The notes under the pieces were generated by a model that saw only the letters and a program-made list of their open reading frames with translations, ran no database searches and was not told where the DNA came from. A stretch of DNA of 64,000 bases, taken from Psococerastis gibbosa (Eukaryota; Arthropoda; Insecta; Psocodea; Psocidae). The position numbers and the translations under genes are program-made. The DNA lies in contig OZ020489.1 in the NCBI GenBank assembly GCA_963971405.1, forward strand, positions 36,861,047-36,925,046, read 5' to 3'. This document shows positions 33,301-39,847 of this stretch, in pieces; position 1 is the first letter of the stretch; every line of letters starts with the position of its first letter.

Positions 33301-34613
33301 TGAATGTCTGCTACCACGTCACCGTTTTTGTAAATAGCCCTAGCCGGTCGGTGGAATGGGCGCCTTACGAAAATTTACCAATAACCGTGGGAGTCACATA
33401 ATTAGGTGGGTTACAGATTTAAAAGAATTTGACGTGATTTTATTTTTTTACAGCCCCGAAACGAAGCCGACGACAGGAAGACGCGGCAGCAAGGCCAATA
33501 GCTGCCCGCGATGCGGCTTCGCAGTGTACGCGGCAGAGCAGATGATCAGCAAAGACAGGGTAAGTAGGCCTAACTAGGGTGAGAGATGGAAAATTCATAA
33601 ATAATACCTTAAAAAGGACAATTCGCAATTAATGCTTTAAACAGCCCTTTCCTTTCATTCGATACTAATATTATAGATTCGAATTAGCATATGTATGTAC
33701 CTAAATTGAAGCGCCCAGAGGCTAAGGGGTGCAAGTGACAAAAATAAACATTCGAGATTATTGAGGCTAAAGTTTTTAGCTCAAATGAAATTGGTTTTTC
33801 ACAATGAGCAAATGAAATTGTACAAGTAGGCCTATGCCAATTTTCCATGCATTTTTTATTTTTCTTCACAAAAAGAATTGCAGAATTGACGGCAATGTTT
33901 ATTTTCCTCTATGCCATAGTTAAAATTGATCAATGATCACAAATCACAAACAAACTAAAATTAAAAAATGGCGTCATGGGATATGTTACGTCCAAACATT
34001 TTAATAGATTTCTATAAAAAGAAAAATGTTAATTGCCGTCAATGTCATTTGCATTCTGCAATGCCGGTGGAAACGTCACCTAAGTCTTGAATTTCTGCTA
34101 CCACGTCACCGTTTTTGTAAATAGCCCTAGCCGGTGGGTGGAATGGGCGCCATACAAACAAGAATTTAATGAAGTCAATCGGCCCACTAAGTAACCTAAT
34201 AGGTACATGTCGCCGCCCGCATTGTGTGTAGATACACGTACACGTGCAAGCACGCTACCCCCTTGCCACCGAAGTAGCTTAATTCTAGCATTGTCAAAAT
34301 GGCAGATTCCAATGTTCCTATTGCTATCTAAGAAAAAGAGCAGTGAGAGTAACAGCACGGTGCACTTAACTCCAAAACGCGAAAATTGATATTTGCAACC
34401 CTTTCCTTCTAAGCCCTTCAATTATTTTCCCTTTTTTTCCAGATATGGCATCGCATATGCTTCGTATGCGGGGACTGTCGCAAAGCTCTAGACTCGATGA
34501 ACCTGTGCGACGGTCCTGACGGCGATATCTACTGCCGCGGATGCTACGGCCGGAAATTCGGACCCAAAGGCGTAGGTTTCGGAATGGGGGCCGGAACGCT
34601 CTCCATGGCCTAA
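15371..34613 (+). CDS. Mlp84B: Muscle LIM protein, five LIM domains (gene span)
   Basis: This is a CRP-family muscle protein of Z-discs and nuclei that stabilises the sarcomere. Known Drosophila Mlp84B has five LIM domains, each a double zinc finger. Joining exons 15399-15513, 15966-16128, 20389-20515, one of 22958-23054 or 25615-25711, one of 26375-26462 or 28471-28561, then 30761-30884, 31436-31611, 31756-31888, 32570-32757, 33454-33559 and 34443-34613 keeps one frame. The product is 495 aa (496 aa with the second tail exon). All junctions are GT-AG with consistent phases. Every LIM has the CPxCG start, the WHxxC step and a glycine-rich GPKGxGxG tail. The N-terminus [20 protein letters not shown] is typical of insect Mlp84B/Mlp60A. 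The ATG is preceded by an acceptor at 15371, so a non-coding 5' exon lies upstream, not found. Confidence 0.93.
15399..15513 (+). CDS. Mlp84B: Mlp84B coding exon 1 (LIM1, first zinc finger)
   Basis: ATG at 15399 follows the acceptor TTTTTTCCAG, which ends at 15370, leaving 28 nt of 5' UTR in this exon. The exon encodes [13 protein letters not shown] and WHKMCFKC, the zinc ligands of the first finger of LIM1. The donor is G|GTAAGT, phase 1. Confidence 0.93.
15966..16128 (+). CDS. Mlp84B: Mlp84B coding exon 2 (LIM1, second zinc finger)
   Basis: The acceptor is CCTAG|G. The exon encodes [31 protein letters not shown] and a linker ending QFKSES. The donor TC|GTAAGT is phase 2. If the donor is not used, the frame reads TCG then TAA at 16130-16132, which would end a 93-aa one-LIM protein. 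Confidence 0.93.
16130..16201 (+). terminator. Mlp84B: Possible end of a short one-LIM isoform: in-donor TAA plus AATAAA
   Basis: Reading through the exon 2 donor gives TAA at 16130-16132, and AATAAA lies at 16196-16201, 64 nt further on. This would make a single-LIM protein like the short form known for Drosophila Mlp60A. It is inferred; no transcript evidence is available here. Confidence 0.45.
16202..19446. other. Intron 2 of Mlp84B, first part
   Basis: The sequence is AT-rich. On the minus strand 16805-17269 is open for about 154 codons with no ATG start, no recognisable domain and no good splice context. The same stretch is also open on the plus strand after a TTTCCCAG at 17079. I see nothing in it that I can name. 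Confidence 0.5.
19447..19783. mobile_element. hAT-type MITE with exact 8-bp target duplication
   Basis: The 337 bp element starts CAGGGGTTCCCAACC and ends GGTTTGGGAACCCCTG. It is flanked by the direct repeat CTTTAGAT (19439-19446 and 19784-19791). Eight-bp duplications and CAGGGG ends are characteristic of hAT elements. It is non-coding and sits in intron 2 of Mlp84B. Confidence 0.92.
20389..20515 (+). CDS. Mlp84B: Mlp84B coding exon 3 (linker and LIM2 first half)
   Basis: The acceptor is TTGTAG|G. The first base completes the Ser codon from exon 2. The exon encodes [20 protein letters not shown] followed by a [15 protein letters not shown] block, close to the LIM2 start of Drosophila Mlp84B. 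The donor CGG|GTAAGT is phase 0. Confidence 0.93.
20857..21257. mobile_element. Palindromic MITE (TTAAGAGGACATGCTACGTAG ends)
   Basis: The left end TTAAGAGGACATGCTACGTA and the right end TACGTAGCATATCCTCTTAA are inverse. The core carries AGAAGACTACTTCATGCATC, which also occurs in the copies at 26633, 30042, 35556 and 49873. It is non-coding and lies in intron 3. Confidence 0.88.
22174..22691. mobile_element. MITE with CGTCCATTAATCACGTGA ends
   Basis: GGTTAGGGGGCGTCCATTAA at the left is mirrored by ATCACGTGATTAATGGACTG and GTAACC at the right. Inner blocks (GTATCACAAGGGGGG versus GTATCACCAAGGGGG) sit as imperfect direct repeats. It is about 518 bp and non-coding. Confidence 0.75.
22958..23054 (+). 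CDS. Mlp84B: Mlp84B alternative exon 4a (LIM2 middle, divergent)
   Basis: The acceptor is TGGTTTAG|GGG. The exon encodes [20 protein letters not shown] then [10 protein letters not shown], and the donor C|GTACGT is phase 1. All zinc ligands of this part (H, C, C, C, C) are present. Its length (97 nt) and phases equal those of exon 4b at 25615. Using both would shift the frame, so the two must be mutually exclusive. It is less like insect Mlp84B than 4b. It could also be a dying duplicate, but there is no stop and both splice sites are intact. Confidence 0.8.
24600..24870. repeat. Palindromic repeat (related to 62585-62705)
   Basis: CAAAGCAGTAGAAGCCGGGA on the left is mirrored by GATTCTACTGCCTCGTCACG on the right, with TCCGGCCGTGAAAGC beyond it. 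The same blocks occur at 62600-62700. It is a probable MITE with imperfect ends. Confidence 0.55.
25160..25420. mobile_element. Small element with ACAGTCATAA inverted ends
   Basis: ACAGTCATAATATG at the left is mirrored by TTATGACTGT at the right. GACCGCGTTCTTATTATTTT occurs twice inside (about 25203 and 25393) in direct orientation. The ends resemble short Tc1/mariner-like MITEs, but no clear target duplication is visible. Confidence 0.5.
25615..25711 (+). CDS. Mlp84B: Mlp84B alternative exon 4b (LIM2 middle, canonical)
   Basis: The acceptor is TTTTAG|AGT. The exon encodes [20 protein letters not shown] then [12 protein letters not shown], and the donor G|GTTTG is phase 1. This sequence is the closer match to LIM2 of insect Mlp84B. 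It is 97 nt, the same length and phase as exon 4a, so exactly one of the pair must be used. Confidence 0.92.
26375..26462 (+). CDS. Mlp84B: Mlp84B alternative exon 5a (LIM2 tail, canonical)
   Basis: The acceptor is TTCCCTAG|TG. The exon encodes [20 protein letters not shown] then QSDSTIPN, and the donor GG|GTAAG is phase 2. It supplies the last zinc ligand of LIM2 and the glycine-rich tail, matching the known Mlp84B tail [10 protein letters not shown]. Its phases are identical to those of exon 5b. Confidence 0.92.
26633..27025. mobile_element. Palindromic MITE (TTAAGAGGACATGCTACGTAG ends), complete
   Basis: The left end TTAAGAGGACATGCTACGTA and the right end TACGTAGCATGTCCTCTTAA are perfect inverses. 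It is about 393 bp, the same family as 20857-21257, and lies between alternative exons 5a and 5b. Confidence 0.9.
27161..27376 (+). repeat. tRNA-derived SINE copy
   Basis: The head is GTCAGAACATGTAGAGTAGT, the B box GTTGGTTCGAATCCC is well preserved, and the tail is AATATTTATTTA. Same family as 4631. Confidence 0.87.
27377..27840. other. AT-rich intron sequence
   Basis: It contains a T run at about 27579-27599 and otherwise nothing recognisable. Confidence 0.5.
27841..28075 (+). repeat. tRNA-derived SINE copy
   Basis: It carries TCAGAACATATTTTATAGTA, GTTGGTTCGAGACTC (B box with one change) and the TTATTTATTTA tail. It is more diverged than the copy at 27161. Confidence 0.8.
28100..28354. 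mobile_element. hAT-type MITE with exact 8-bp target duplication
   Basis: It starts CAGTGGCGGCGCTA and ends TAGCGCCGCCACTG. The direct repeat CTTTCTAG flanks it (28092-28099 and 28355-28362). The interior is rich in C and G runs. It is 255 bp, non-coding, and ends 116 bp upstream of alternative exon 5b. Confidence 0.92.
28471..28561 (+). CDS. Mlp84B: Mlp84B alternative exon 5b (LIM2 tail, variant)
   Basis: The acceptor TTGCTGTTTAG|TT follows a good pyrimidine tract. The exon encodes [20 protein letters not shown] then LTCDITDCP, and the donor AG|GTACTG is phase 2. It replaces exon 5a with identical phases (91 versus 88 nt). It adds two extra cysteines in the linker (in LTCDITDCP) that 5a lacks. 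Including both 5a and 5b would break the frame, so they must be alternatives. Confidence 0.85.
28597..29413. repeat. Tandem repeat, ~208 bp unit, about 4 copies
   Basis: Units start with AGTTCCTACAGACC at 28597, 28809, 29017 and 29225 (spacing 212, 208, 208), and the last is shortened by about 20 bp inside. Each unit contains repeated TTAACCGACC/TTAACTGACC sub-motifs. It begins 35 bp after the donor of exon 5b, entirely within the intron. Confidence 0.9.
29945..30605. mobile_element. GCGTAGCTAG-type repeat split by a nested MITE
   Basis: The flanking parts (29945-30041 and 30435-30605) together match the repeat at 10690-10920 (CAAAAGTTCGATTAAA, ATTGTACCTAG, CACTTTTTTGTATTGT). The nested element is described separately. 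The right part ends in a G run and CCCTGCTACGTTCGTGCATG. Confidence 0.65.
30042..30434. mobile_element. Palindromic MITE (TTAAGAGTGTACAGCCCGTAGG ends), nested
   Basis: The left end TTAAGAGTGTACAGCCCGTA mirrors the right end TACGGTCTGTACACACTTA. The core (GATTTGGCTCATCAAAATTG, AGAAGACTACTTCATACATC) is shared with the TTAAGAGGACATG family at 20857, although the ends differ. The same type occurs at 49873-50150. Confidence 0.85.
30761..30884 (+). CDS. Mlp84B: Mlp84B coding exon 6 (linker and LIM3 first half)
   Basis: The acceptor is TTTATTTCAG|C. Its first base completes Gly (after exon 5a) or Ser (after exon 5b). It encodes [20 protein letters not shown] then [15 protein letters not shown]. The donor AGG|GTACGT is phase 0. 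Confidence 0.93.
31436..31611 (+). CDS. Mlp84B: Mlp84B coding exon 7 (LIM3 second half)
   Basis: The acceptor is GGTTGGCAG|GAA. The exon encodes [38 protein letters not shown] and [10 protein letters not shown]. The donor AC|GTAAGT is phase 2. Here the second finger and the tail, which are split between alternative exons in LIM2, lie in one exon. Confidence 0.94.
31756..31888 (+). CDS. Mlp84B: Mlp84B coding exon 8 (linker and LIM4 first half)
   Basis: The acceptor is GATTGCAG|T. The exon encodes [20 protein letters not shown] then [20 protein letters not shown], highly conserved in Mlp84B. The donor ACG|GTAAGT is phase 0. Confidence 0.94.
32145..32485. mobile_element. GGCGCCCATT MITE, left end truncated
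   Basis: It starts within the terminal repeat at CAGTGACGTGGTAGCAGACA and has an intact right end CGGTCAATGGAATGGGCACC. It is missing about 40 bp of the left terminus. It lies in the intron between exons 8 and 9, 85 bp before exon 9. Confidence 0.8.
32570..32757 (+). CDS. Mlp84B: Mlp84B coding exon 9 (LIM4 second half)
   Basis: The acceptor is TATTTTGCAG|ATG. The exon encodes [40 protein letters not shown] and [13 protein letters not shown]. The donor TA|GTAAGT is phase 2. As with exon 2, failing to splice creates a stop in the donor (TAG). Confidence 0.94.
32995..33364. mobile_element. Complete MITE (GGCGCCCATTCCACCG ends, TTA duplication)
   Basis: The left end is GGCGCCCATTCCACCGACCG and the right end CGGTCGGTGGAATGGGCGCC, flanked by TTA at 32992-32994 and 33365-33367. 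It is 370 bp and the best-preserved copy of the family in this window. It lies in the intron between exons 9 and 10. Confidence 0.93.
33454..33559 (+). CDS. Mlp84B: Mlp84B coding exon 10 (linker and LIM5 first half)
   Basis: The acceptor is TTTTTTTACAG|C. Its first base completes a Tyr codon. It encodes [20 protein letters not shown] then [15 protein letters not shown]. The donor AGG|GTAAGT is phase 0. Confidence 0.93.
33880..34151. mobile_element. GGCGCCCATT MITE, left half deleted
   Basis: The interior (GGCGTCATGGGATATGTTAC) and the right end (CCGGTGGGTGGAATGGGCGC) are present, and the left terminus is missing. It is the third copy of this family inside consecutive Mlp84B introns. Confidence 0.78.
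34443..34613 (+). CDS. Mlp84B: Mlp84B last coding exon (LIM5 second half, stop)
   Basis: The acceptor is TTTTTTTCCAG|ATA. The exon encodes [40 protein letters not shown] and GAGTLSMA, then TAA at 34611-34613. The GAG(T/A)L tail is the usual C-terminus of Mlp84B proteins. Confidence 0.95.
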   Translation: MWHRICFVCGDCRKALDSMNLCDGPDGDIYCRGCYGRKFGPKGVGFGMGAGTLSMA

Positions 34614-35410
34614 ACCAACACAACCCCCCCCCAAACAGATACGCTTATTTACAACCGCAACGACCATCCAAAAAGGTGTAGAGCATTGATCGGTCGGTAT
34701 TCAAAAAGGACGAACGCATTAGGAAATCGCCCTTACGCCTACCGCGGGAATGAACCAAACTATTTAGAGTATAAAATGCGAAGATGGACTTGGAGTGATT
34801 AAAGAAAAGACAACTACCAGCTAACGAGGTTAAGAAAAGACTATTACGCTTCTTTTGTTTAAGACGGCTAAATAAAATACCGATTGGTACCCGATCAATT
34901 TACAGCGGACATCGAGGTTTCTTGTATAATTCAAATGACTTCGATGCTATAAAACTGCGAAACTTAACGTGGCTAAAAAAATCCCAAAAAAAAAATTAAG
35001 AAAACCCCACGTAACGAATTTTTATAGCTTCTATTATAAATTAGGCATATATTAATTTATTTTATAATATCTAGAGTAACTTTGCTTTCATACTTACCTT
35101 ACCTAATTGCCTAACGAATATATATATATCTATGCTTAAATTATTTAATTCTAATCGTTGTTAGACGTAGGATTAATATTATTTTGAGTGTTTGCGCAGT
35201 TAAAATTTTGCGTGTATTAGATTATAATAGTATTACTTGTCATTAATATTTTGAGTGCCAAAATACTTTTGTACATGCCGAATATCTATCATTTGGAACA
35301 TCGAAGAGTTATGTATTTTGTATTATTATTATTTATTTTATAAATCAATGATTTTGTTTCTCTCTTGGGCCTTCCCTCGGAGAGAAATAAAATTGTGATA
35401 CTCGTAAAGC
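34614..35410 (+). other. Mlp84B: Mlp84B 3' UTR with candidate poly(A) signals
   Basis: This non-coding sequence follows the stop codon. AATAAA occurs at 34871-34876 and again, in a better position before a GT-rich stretch, at 35386-35391. The exact cleavage site cannot be set from sequence alone. Confidence 0.6.
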
Positions 35411-35555
35411 TACCAAGTAATTTAGCCTAAGGTACGTTGTCATAGGAGGAAGAGAACAATTATTATAAATACAAATATATTGTCGCCTATAATGATCTTT
35501 TAATTCTCCTGCCTCCTACAGCACCCCTGTGACCTGCGTGCCTCTATGCTGTTAT

Positions 35556-35930
35556 GAAAAAATTAGAAGAAAATTAGCACCCCAAAAGTTTTTGTTTATA
35601 TTATTTAATTAATTAACAAAGCAATTTATTAAAGATTTGGCTCATGTAAATAGTAGAAAACTACTTCATGCATCATATAATAGGAAATATTAAATTTTTG
35701 GTACCTTAGTTCCTTCATATAAACCAGAGGGCAGAGGGGACTAAAATATCGCGTAATCTGTGTATTTTGGTAAAACTACAAAACTGGAAAGTGAGTGATA
35801 CAGTGATACACGAAGTAGTTCCACAACTTTAATGAGCCAAATTTTTAATAACTTGCTGAGTTAATGAAATAAAAAATGAAAAGTCTTTAATTTTGGGGTG
35901 CCAATTTTCTACGTAGCACATCCTCATAAG
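35556..35930. mobile_element. Eroded MITE of the TTAAGAGGACATG family
   Basis: It retains GAAAATTAGCACCCCAAAAG, AAAGATTTGGCTCATG and the right side GGGGTGCCAATTTTCTACGT AGCACATCCTC. The outer bases of both ends are degraded. Confidence 0.75.
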
Positions 35931-35934
35931 TATT

Positions 35935-36055
35935 AACTTCTTCTTGGGGTTAAAAATGTAAGCAACACAATTTTGAACAACACTTTCAATTCTAAAATCA
36001 TCTTGTTTGCATTTTTAATCCCAGGTTAATGCTAACATTTATCGCCATTGTAGGC
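35935..36055. mobile_element. Small MITE of the GGCGATT family, eroded
   Basis: It contains GGGGTTAAAAATGTAAGCAA facing TTGCATTTTTAATCCCAGG, with AACACTTTCAATTCTAAAAT in the core as in 9163-9333, and ends near ATCGCCATTG. Confidence 0.55.
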
Positions 36056-36759
36056 CCGCTGATTACACACATTAATATAGGTTTTCAAAAATTGTCAAGA
36101 AACTTACTGGGGTTAGCTATGGCTAAATACTATGCATTAAAATTAAGGGGGACATTTTTTTTTCTTTATGGCATCAAATGTAAGACTGCTATTGACATTT
36201 TATAAGAAATTTGACATGCCAGATTTTCATTTCGTCAAATCGGGACGAAGTGCAAACGTCTAATCTCTGCAGTGTAAATTAGAATCATGAAATGTCACTT
36301 TATCTAGTGTAGGCAACTATTGAACAATATACAAGTATGTATGTAATATGCACATACAGTATACATAATGCATTAAAAATTACGTAGTTTATGGCGCAAA
36401 TCCGCCAAATGACAAACGATTTTTAATAATAATAATAATAATAATAATTAATTGCTCTACAACTTTTTTGTTTTCAACAATCAGCACATTTTCCTCTCTT
36501 TTCGGGACCTTCAAAATCAAAACTGTCCCGGGAAAATCGGGGCGTCTGGCAAGCCTATTTATGTAACAATAAAAATAAAAAAATAAAAACAGAAAATGGA
36601 GGAGTACATTTGCTCTAAAGAGGTGTGAAAAAGGCATTTGTTCTGCCAAGGTAGTTTGTACTCAGTAGGGTGACAGTAACCTTTACTACAATAGCTAACA
36701 TTGACCTTAGTAAATTTTGTTATTGACTTTACTTGATGTTTCCGCGTGATAGATCTTAA
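36056..36759. other. Spacer between Mlp84B and the IR cluster
   Basis: It contains an AAT trinucleotide microsatellite at about 36425-36448. No gene is visible. Confidence 0.55.
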
Positions 36760-38718
36760 TTACCTACGCTTATTGTACTGCAGACACTGTACGTTTTTTC
36801 CCATTTTCCCAAATATATTCCCAAGATGCAGATGGCTCAAAAGATGTTGTAATAAACTATTCTGAGCATTAATGTCAATGGCTGGATGTGAAAAAGGGCC
36901 ACTCTCTTCGACCGTTTTAGGTGTCGTCAATGAACAACGAGTATTAGATCCTAGAAATAGCTCTATCATAAACCCGGCAAAGGAAAATAAAAGAGAGTAC
37001 ATAAGAAGGTAGAAGGCACCAATAACATTTTCAACCTTTAACGGGGCAAGATGTCTACGAATAAGAGGAGGGTTTCTTCTAAATTCATCTATATAGTGAC
37101 CAGGAAGGCCTGCTTCTACCAACCACGTCATATATTTCTCTATTGTGGGTAAAAGAGGATGTCCCAAAGACATATAAAAACTCAGGGGTAAGTTAAATAC
37201 AGGAGGTTTCAACACGTGAATCATCGCCAGTCCATCGCCATCAAAAAATTCAGGATTTAAAATAGCTGTAGAATAACAAATTTTAGGTCCCAGAAAAGCG
37301 TTCGTGCGCTCGATGACGTGAGATAATACAAAAAATTGTACATATTCAACATTATGGTTTTTGATTATGTTTTGAAGTTGAGCGTAATGAGGAAGTATTG
37401 GCTTGTGGGCTGTGAAAAGTTGAATTGTCAAATTACTTTTTTCTAAGTCGCTTATTGTTTTAATTGCTGGCTCCCTTGGAGAATCTCTTAAAAATACCAA
37501 TAGGCACGATTGGTAGGCAGTTGTGATGTGAAGGCTATAGACGTACGCGAAAACCGTAAAAACAACCACGCCCCTATGACTAGACATTTTGAATGGCAAA
37601 TTGAGTATGATAGATGTTGTTGAGATAAGCGATGGGACAAATGTTCCAGAAATAAGAAACTCAATAGCAGCTGTAAAAATGTAAATGTTAATCGATGCTG
37701 CGATGATGTAAAGCCATGATTCAGATCGGAAAGTCATGAAAATTGAAGCAGCTCGTGAAGCAGGTAACGGCGCGGGTACAACGAAAACCATTGCATCTTG
37801 TATATGCGATGTTACATAATTGACAAATTTGGCCACTGTCCCATCTCTTTCCATGTTACCAAACATCATATCACATTCATTGTCCCATAACAATTTTACT
37901 CCATTTATCGGATTACCAAGCGAGTCTTCTGGTACCCAAATGCTTCTTTCCTTCGGCAGGATTTCGACATGCACTTCGGCATTGAGTTTTTCCATCAAAG
38001 TCCGCATCAATTTTATTTCCACGCCTCTGTTCCCATCAATAACCAAAGGCCCAATGGGAGAAACAACAGATTTTATGAGGCAACCATTTAAATCTTTCTC
38101 TTCTTTTGTTGGAAACAAATTGTCAGCATTCAGTTGTACGATTGTTTTGACATTGCCGCACTCTTGTGGTTGGTAGGGAAACCATGTGAAATATTTTGGG
38201 ATCGTCATATTGGCAACGACTACTGCGTTGACAACGCGAAGCTTTTCCCACAAGTATTTTAGCCATTGTTCAGCGAGTTCTTGATCGTCGACAAAGACCA
38301 AAACTTTCTCCCTCGCAGACCACAAGTGCCAACCGATTAAAGATGGTACAACTGCCTCGGGAGATGAAGCTACCAGTATTAGGCTGCGGGCTTTGTTCAA
38401 GTAGTTTCTTTCGTGTCACCACTTCGGTGTACCAGTCATAAGTGTTCTGGTATTTGACAACGTTTTGAAAACTATATCAACTATTTCCTGTTTGCTTTCG
38501 TCGTGATACAGTAATATTGGACTCTGTAACGAAAATATCATCATCAGCTTAGAAAAAAGTAAGGGAATAAGGTAAGAAAGCTTGGCTTCTATATCAGACA
38601 ATTGTAATAGGCCAAGAAAGCTGAAGCTTAAATTATTATGAGACAACTTGCTCACCTTCATGCATGAAAAAACAGTTTGAAGAATTGATTGGTTAAAAAG
38701 AATAATTGGCAATAGCAT
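36760..38718 (-). CDS. Ionotropic receptor (IR) copy 1, with in-frame TGA
   Basis: This is a divergent ionotropic glutamate receptor-like channel of the arthropod IR family, a ligand-gated cation channel of chemosensory neurons. Exon 1 (38656-38718) encodes a 21-aa hydrophobic signal segment, MLLPIILFNQSILQTVFSCM then K. Exon 2 runs 38523-36760. It holds the N-terminal block SPILLYHDESK, then TGA at 38416-38418 (PKW-stop-HER), then about 550 open codons. These include the IR motif DNLFPTKEEKDLNGC, M1 near 37740-37660, a pore segment, M3 with ITTAYQSCLL (the SYTANLAAFL position) near 37580-37510, and M4 VENVIGAFYLLMYSLLFSF near 37030-36960. The intron is GT-AG, phase 0. The ligand is unknown. 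The TGA is at the same codon in copies 2 and 3. Confidence 0.85.
38416..38418 (-). other. In-frame TGA in IR copy 1
   Basis: The codon order is AAG TGG TGA CAC GAA AGA. The frame is open on both sides. TGA followed by C is the leakiest stop context known in animals, so readthrough is plausible but unproven. Confidence 0.85.
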
Positions 38719-38856
38719 TATTAATAAAGCAAACCGTTTTTTCCGCCTCAAATTTCCTTGGACGTATATATTTCGTCACAGTGAAGTTAAAGTTCGCACT
38801 GGTTAGGTGATTAACAACGCAATGTCAATAGATGTAAGTATGGAATAAAGGCCGGG

Positions 38857-38882
38857 CCTTAATCATTCTGAAGCACGCATGA
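38857..38882. promoter_or_regulatory. Conserved upstream block of IR copy 1
   Basis: On the plus strand it reads CCTTAATCATTCTGAAGCAC then GCATGA. Similar blocks lie upstream of copies 2, 3 and 4 at 106-139 bp from the start codon. A second shared word, CAATGTCAATAGA, is just downstream in copies 1 and 2. Confidence 0.5.
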
Positions 38883-39847
38883 TAGCTAATTAAGAGCATT
38901 TTGTTCTTGATTAGTTTTTGAATTAACAGTTTTAATATTGTTTTGATGACTAGCAATCAATTGTTTTGATGATATATGCGAAAATCACCTTAAATTATAT
39001 TGCTTCAAAATCGCTCACAAGAGGATATCCTCAGTGAGAACATTGGTACCCATTGTACCAGAAGAGGTCATCCAGACCGAGTCGATGTGGATGTCAATGA
39101 GAATGATCTTGATACAGCTCGGCAAAACTATAGAAATGGTTCAAGAACAATTTGGTGATAACACTCAGCAGGTGGAACATTAGATCACAGGGTCTAAGTG
39201 CCTAAGCACTAAAAAAGAGAAAAAGAAAAGGCTGCAAAATGCGATATAACATGCAAAACATGGGCAAATTGTAGTTGTAGTTACATTATTTCAGTCATGT
39301 AAGCAAAAACAGAGGGTCAACCTCGGAATGAGAGATAATAAGATATTGAAATTAGTTTATTATATTAAAGCAAAGCTTCAGATTGCCCTTAACTCGTATA
39401 AACCTTTATTTTAGCATTCTGAAAGTTGTCTTAAAAGTCTAGTAAAAGCAAGTGATATTCAAAGTCAAAGGTCACAAACCAGACTTTTTTCTTTTTTATT
39501 TAGTTTTCAATTGATTTTAATGCCATTTGCATTTATTACAAAAATTGTGGAGAATATAATTATTTACAAATTTGGTACCATTTTTTAAAAAAATTCTTTA
39601 TCGTTCCTTAAATACTCGTAGAGAGCTCACCGCGCTTACCAGTTTACAGTACGACGTAAATTCAACCGTAGGTCCCGATAAATAACACATAATTTTAATC
39701 ATTAAAATGTATATTGTGCATAGTCAATTATTCCTATTTATTCCTTATCATCAATCTAATTTATTTCTGTGAGTAATGGGCGTCATTAAATAGGAAATTC
39801 TAGAGGGAATTCATAATCATAATAACACCAATTTTTAATTTAAGACT
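38883..39847. other. Spacer between IR copies 1 and 2
   Basis: 39010-39180 reads like a worn coding fragment on the plus strand (GTACCAGAAGAGGTCATCCA region), but no family could be recognised. The rest is AT-rich. Confidence 0.45.

Noticed and set aside
38380..38418. A 36-nt intron (GTGACA...GCAG) removing the TGA in the IR genes
   Set aside because: The borders exist in copies 1-3, but 36-48 nt is very short, there is no pyrimidine tract or branch point, and the lengths are all multiples of three with no other stop. I kept readthrough as the leading idea but cannot exclude this without transcripts.
38416..38418. Selenocysteine at the conserved TGA
   Set aside because: IR proteins are not selenoproteins, no aligned Cys is found in copy 4, and no SECIS element is visible downstream.
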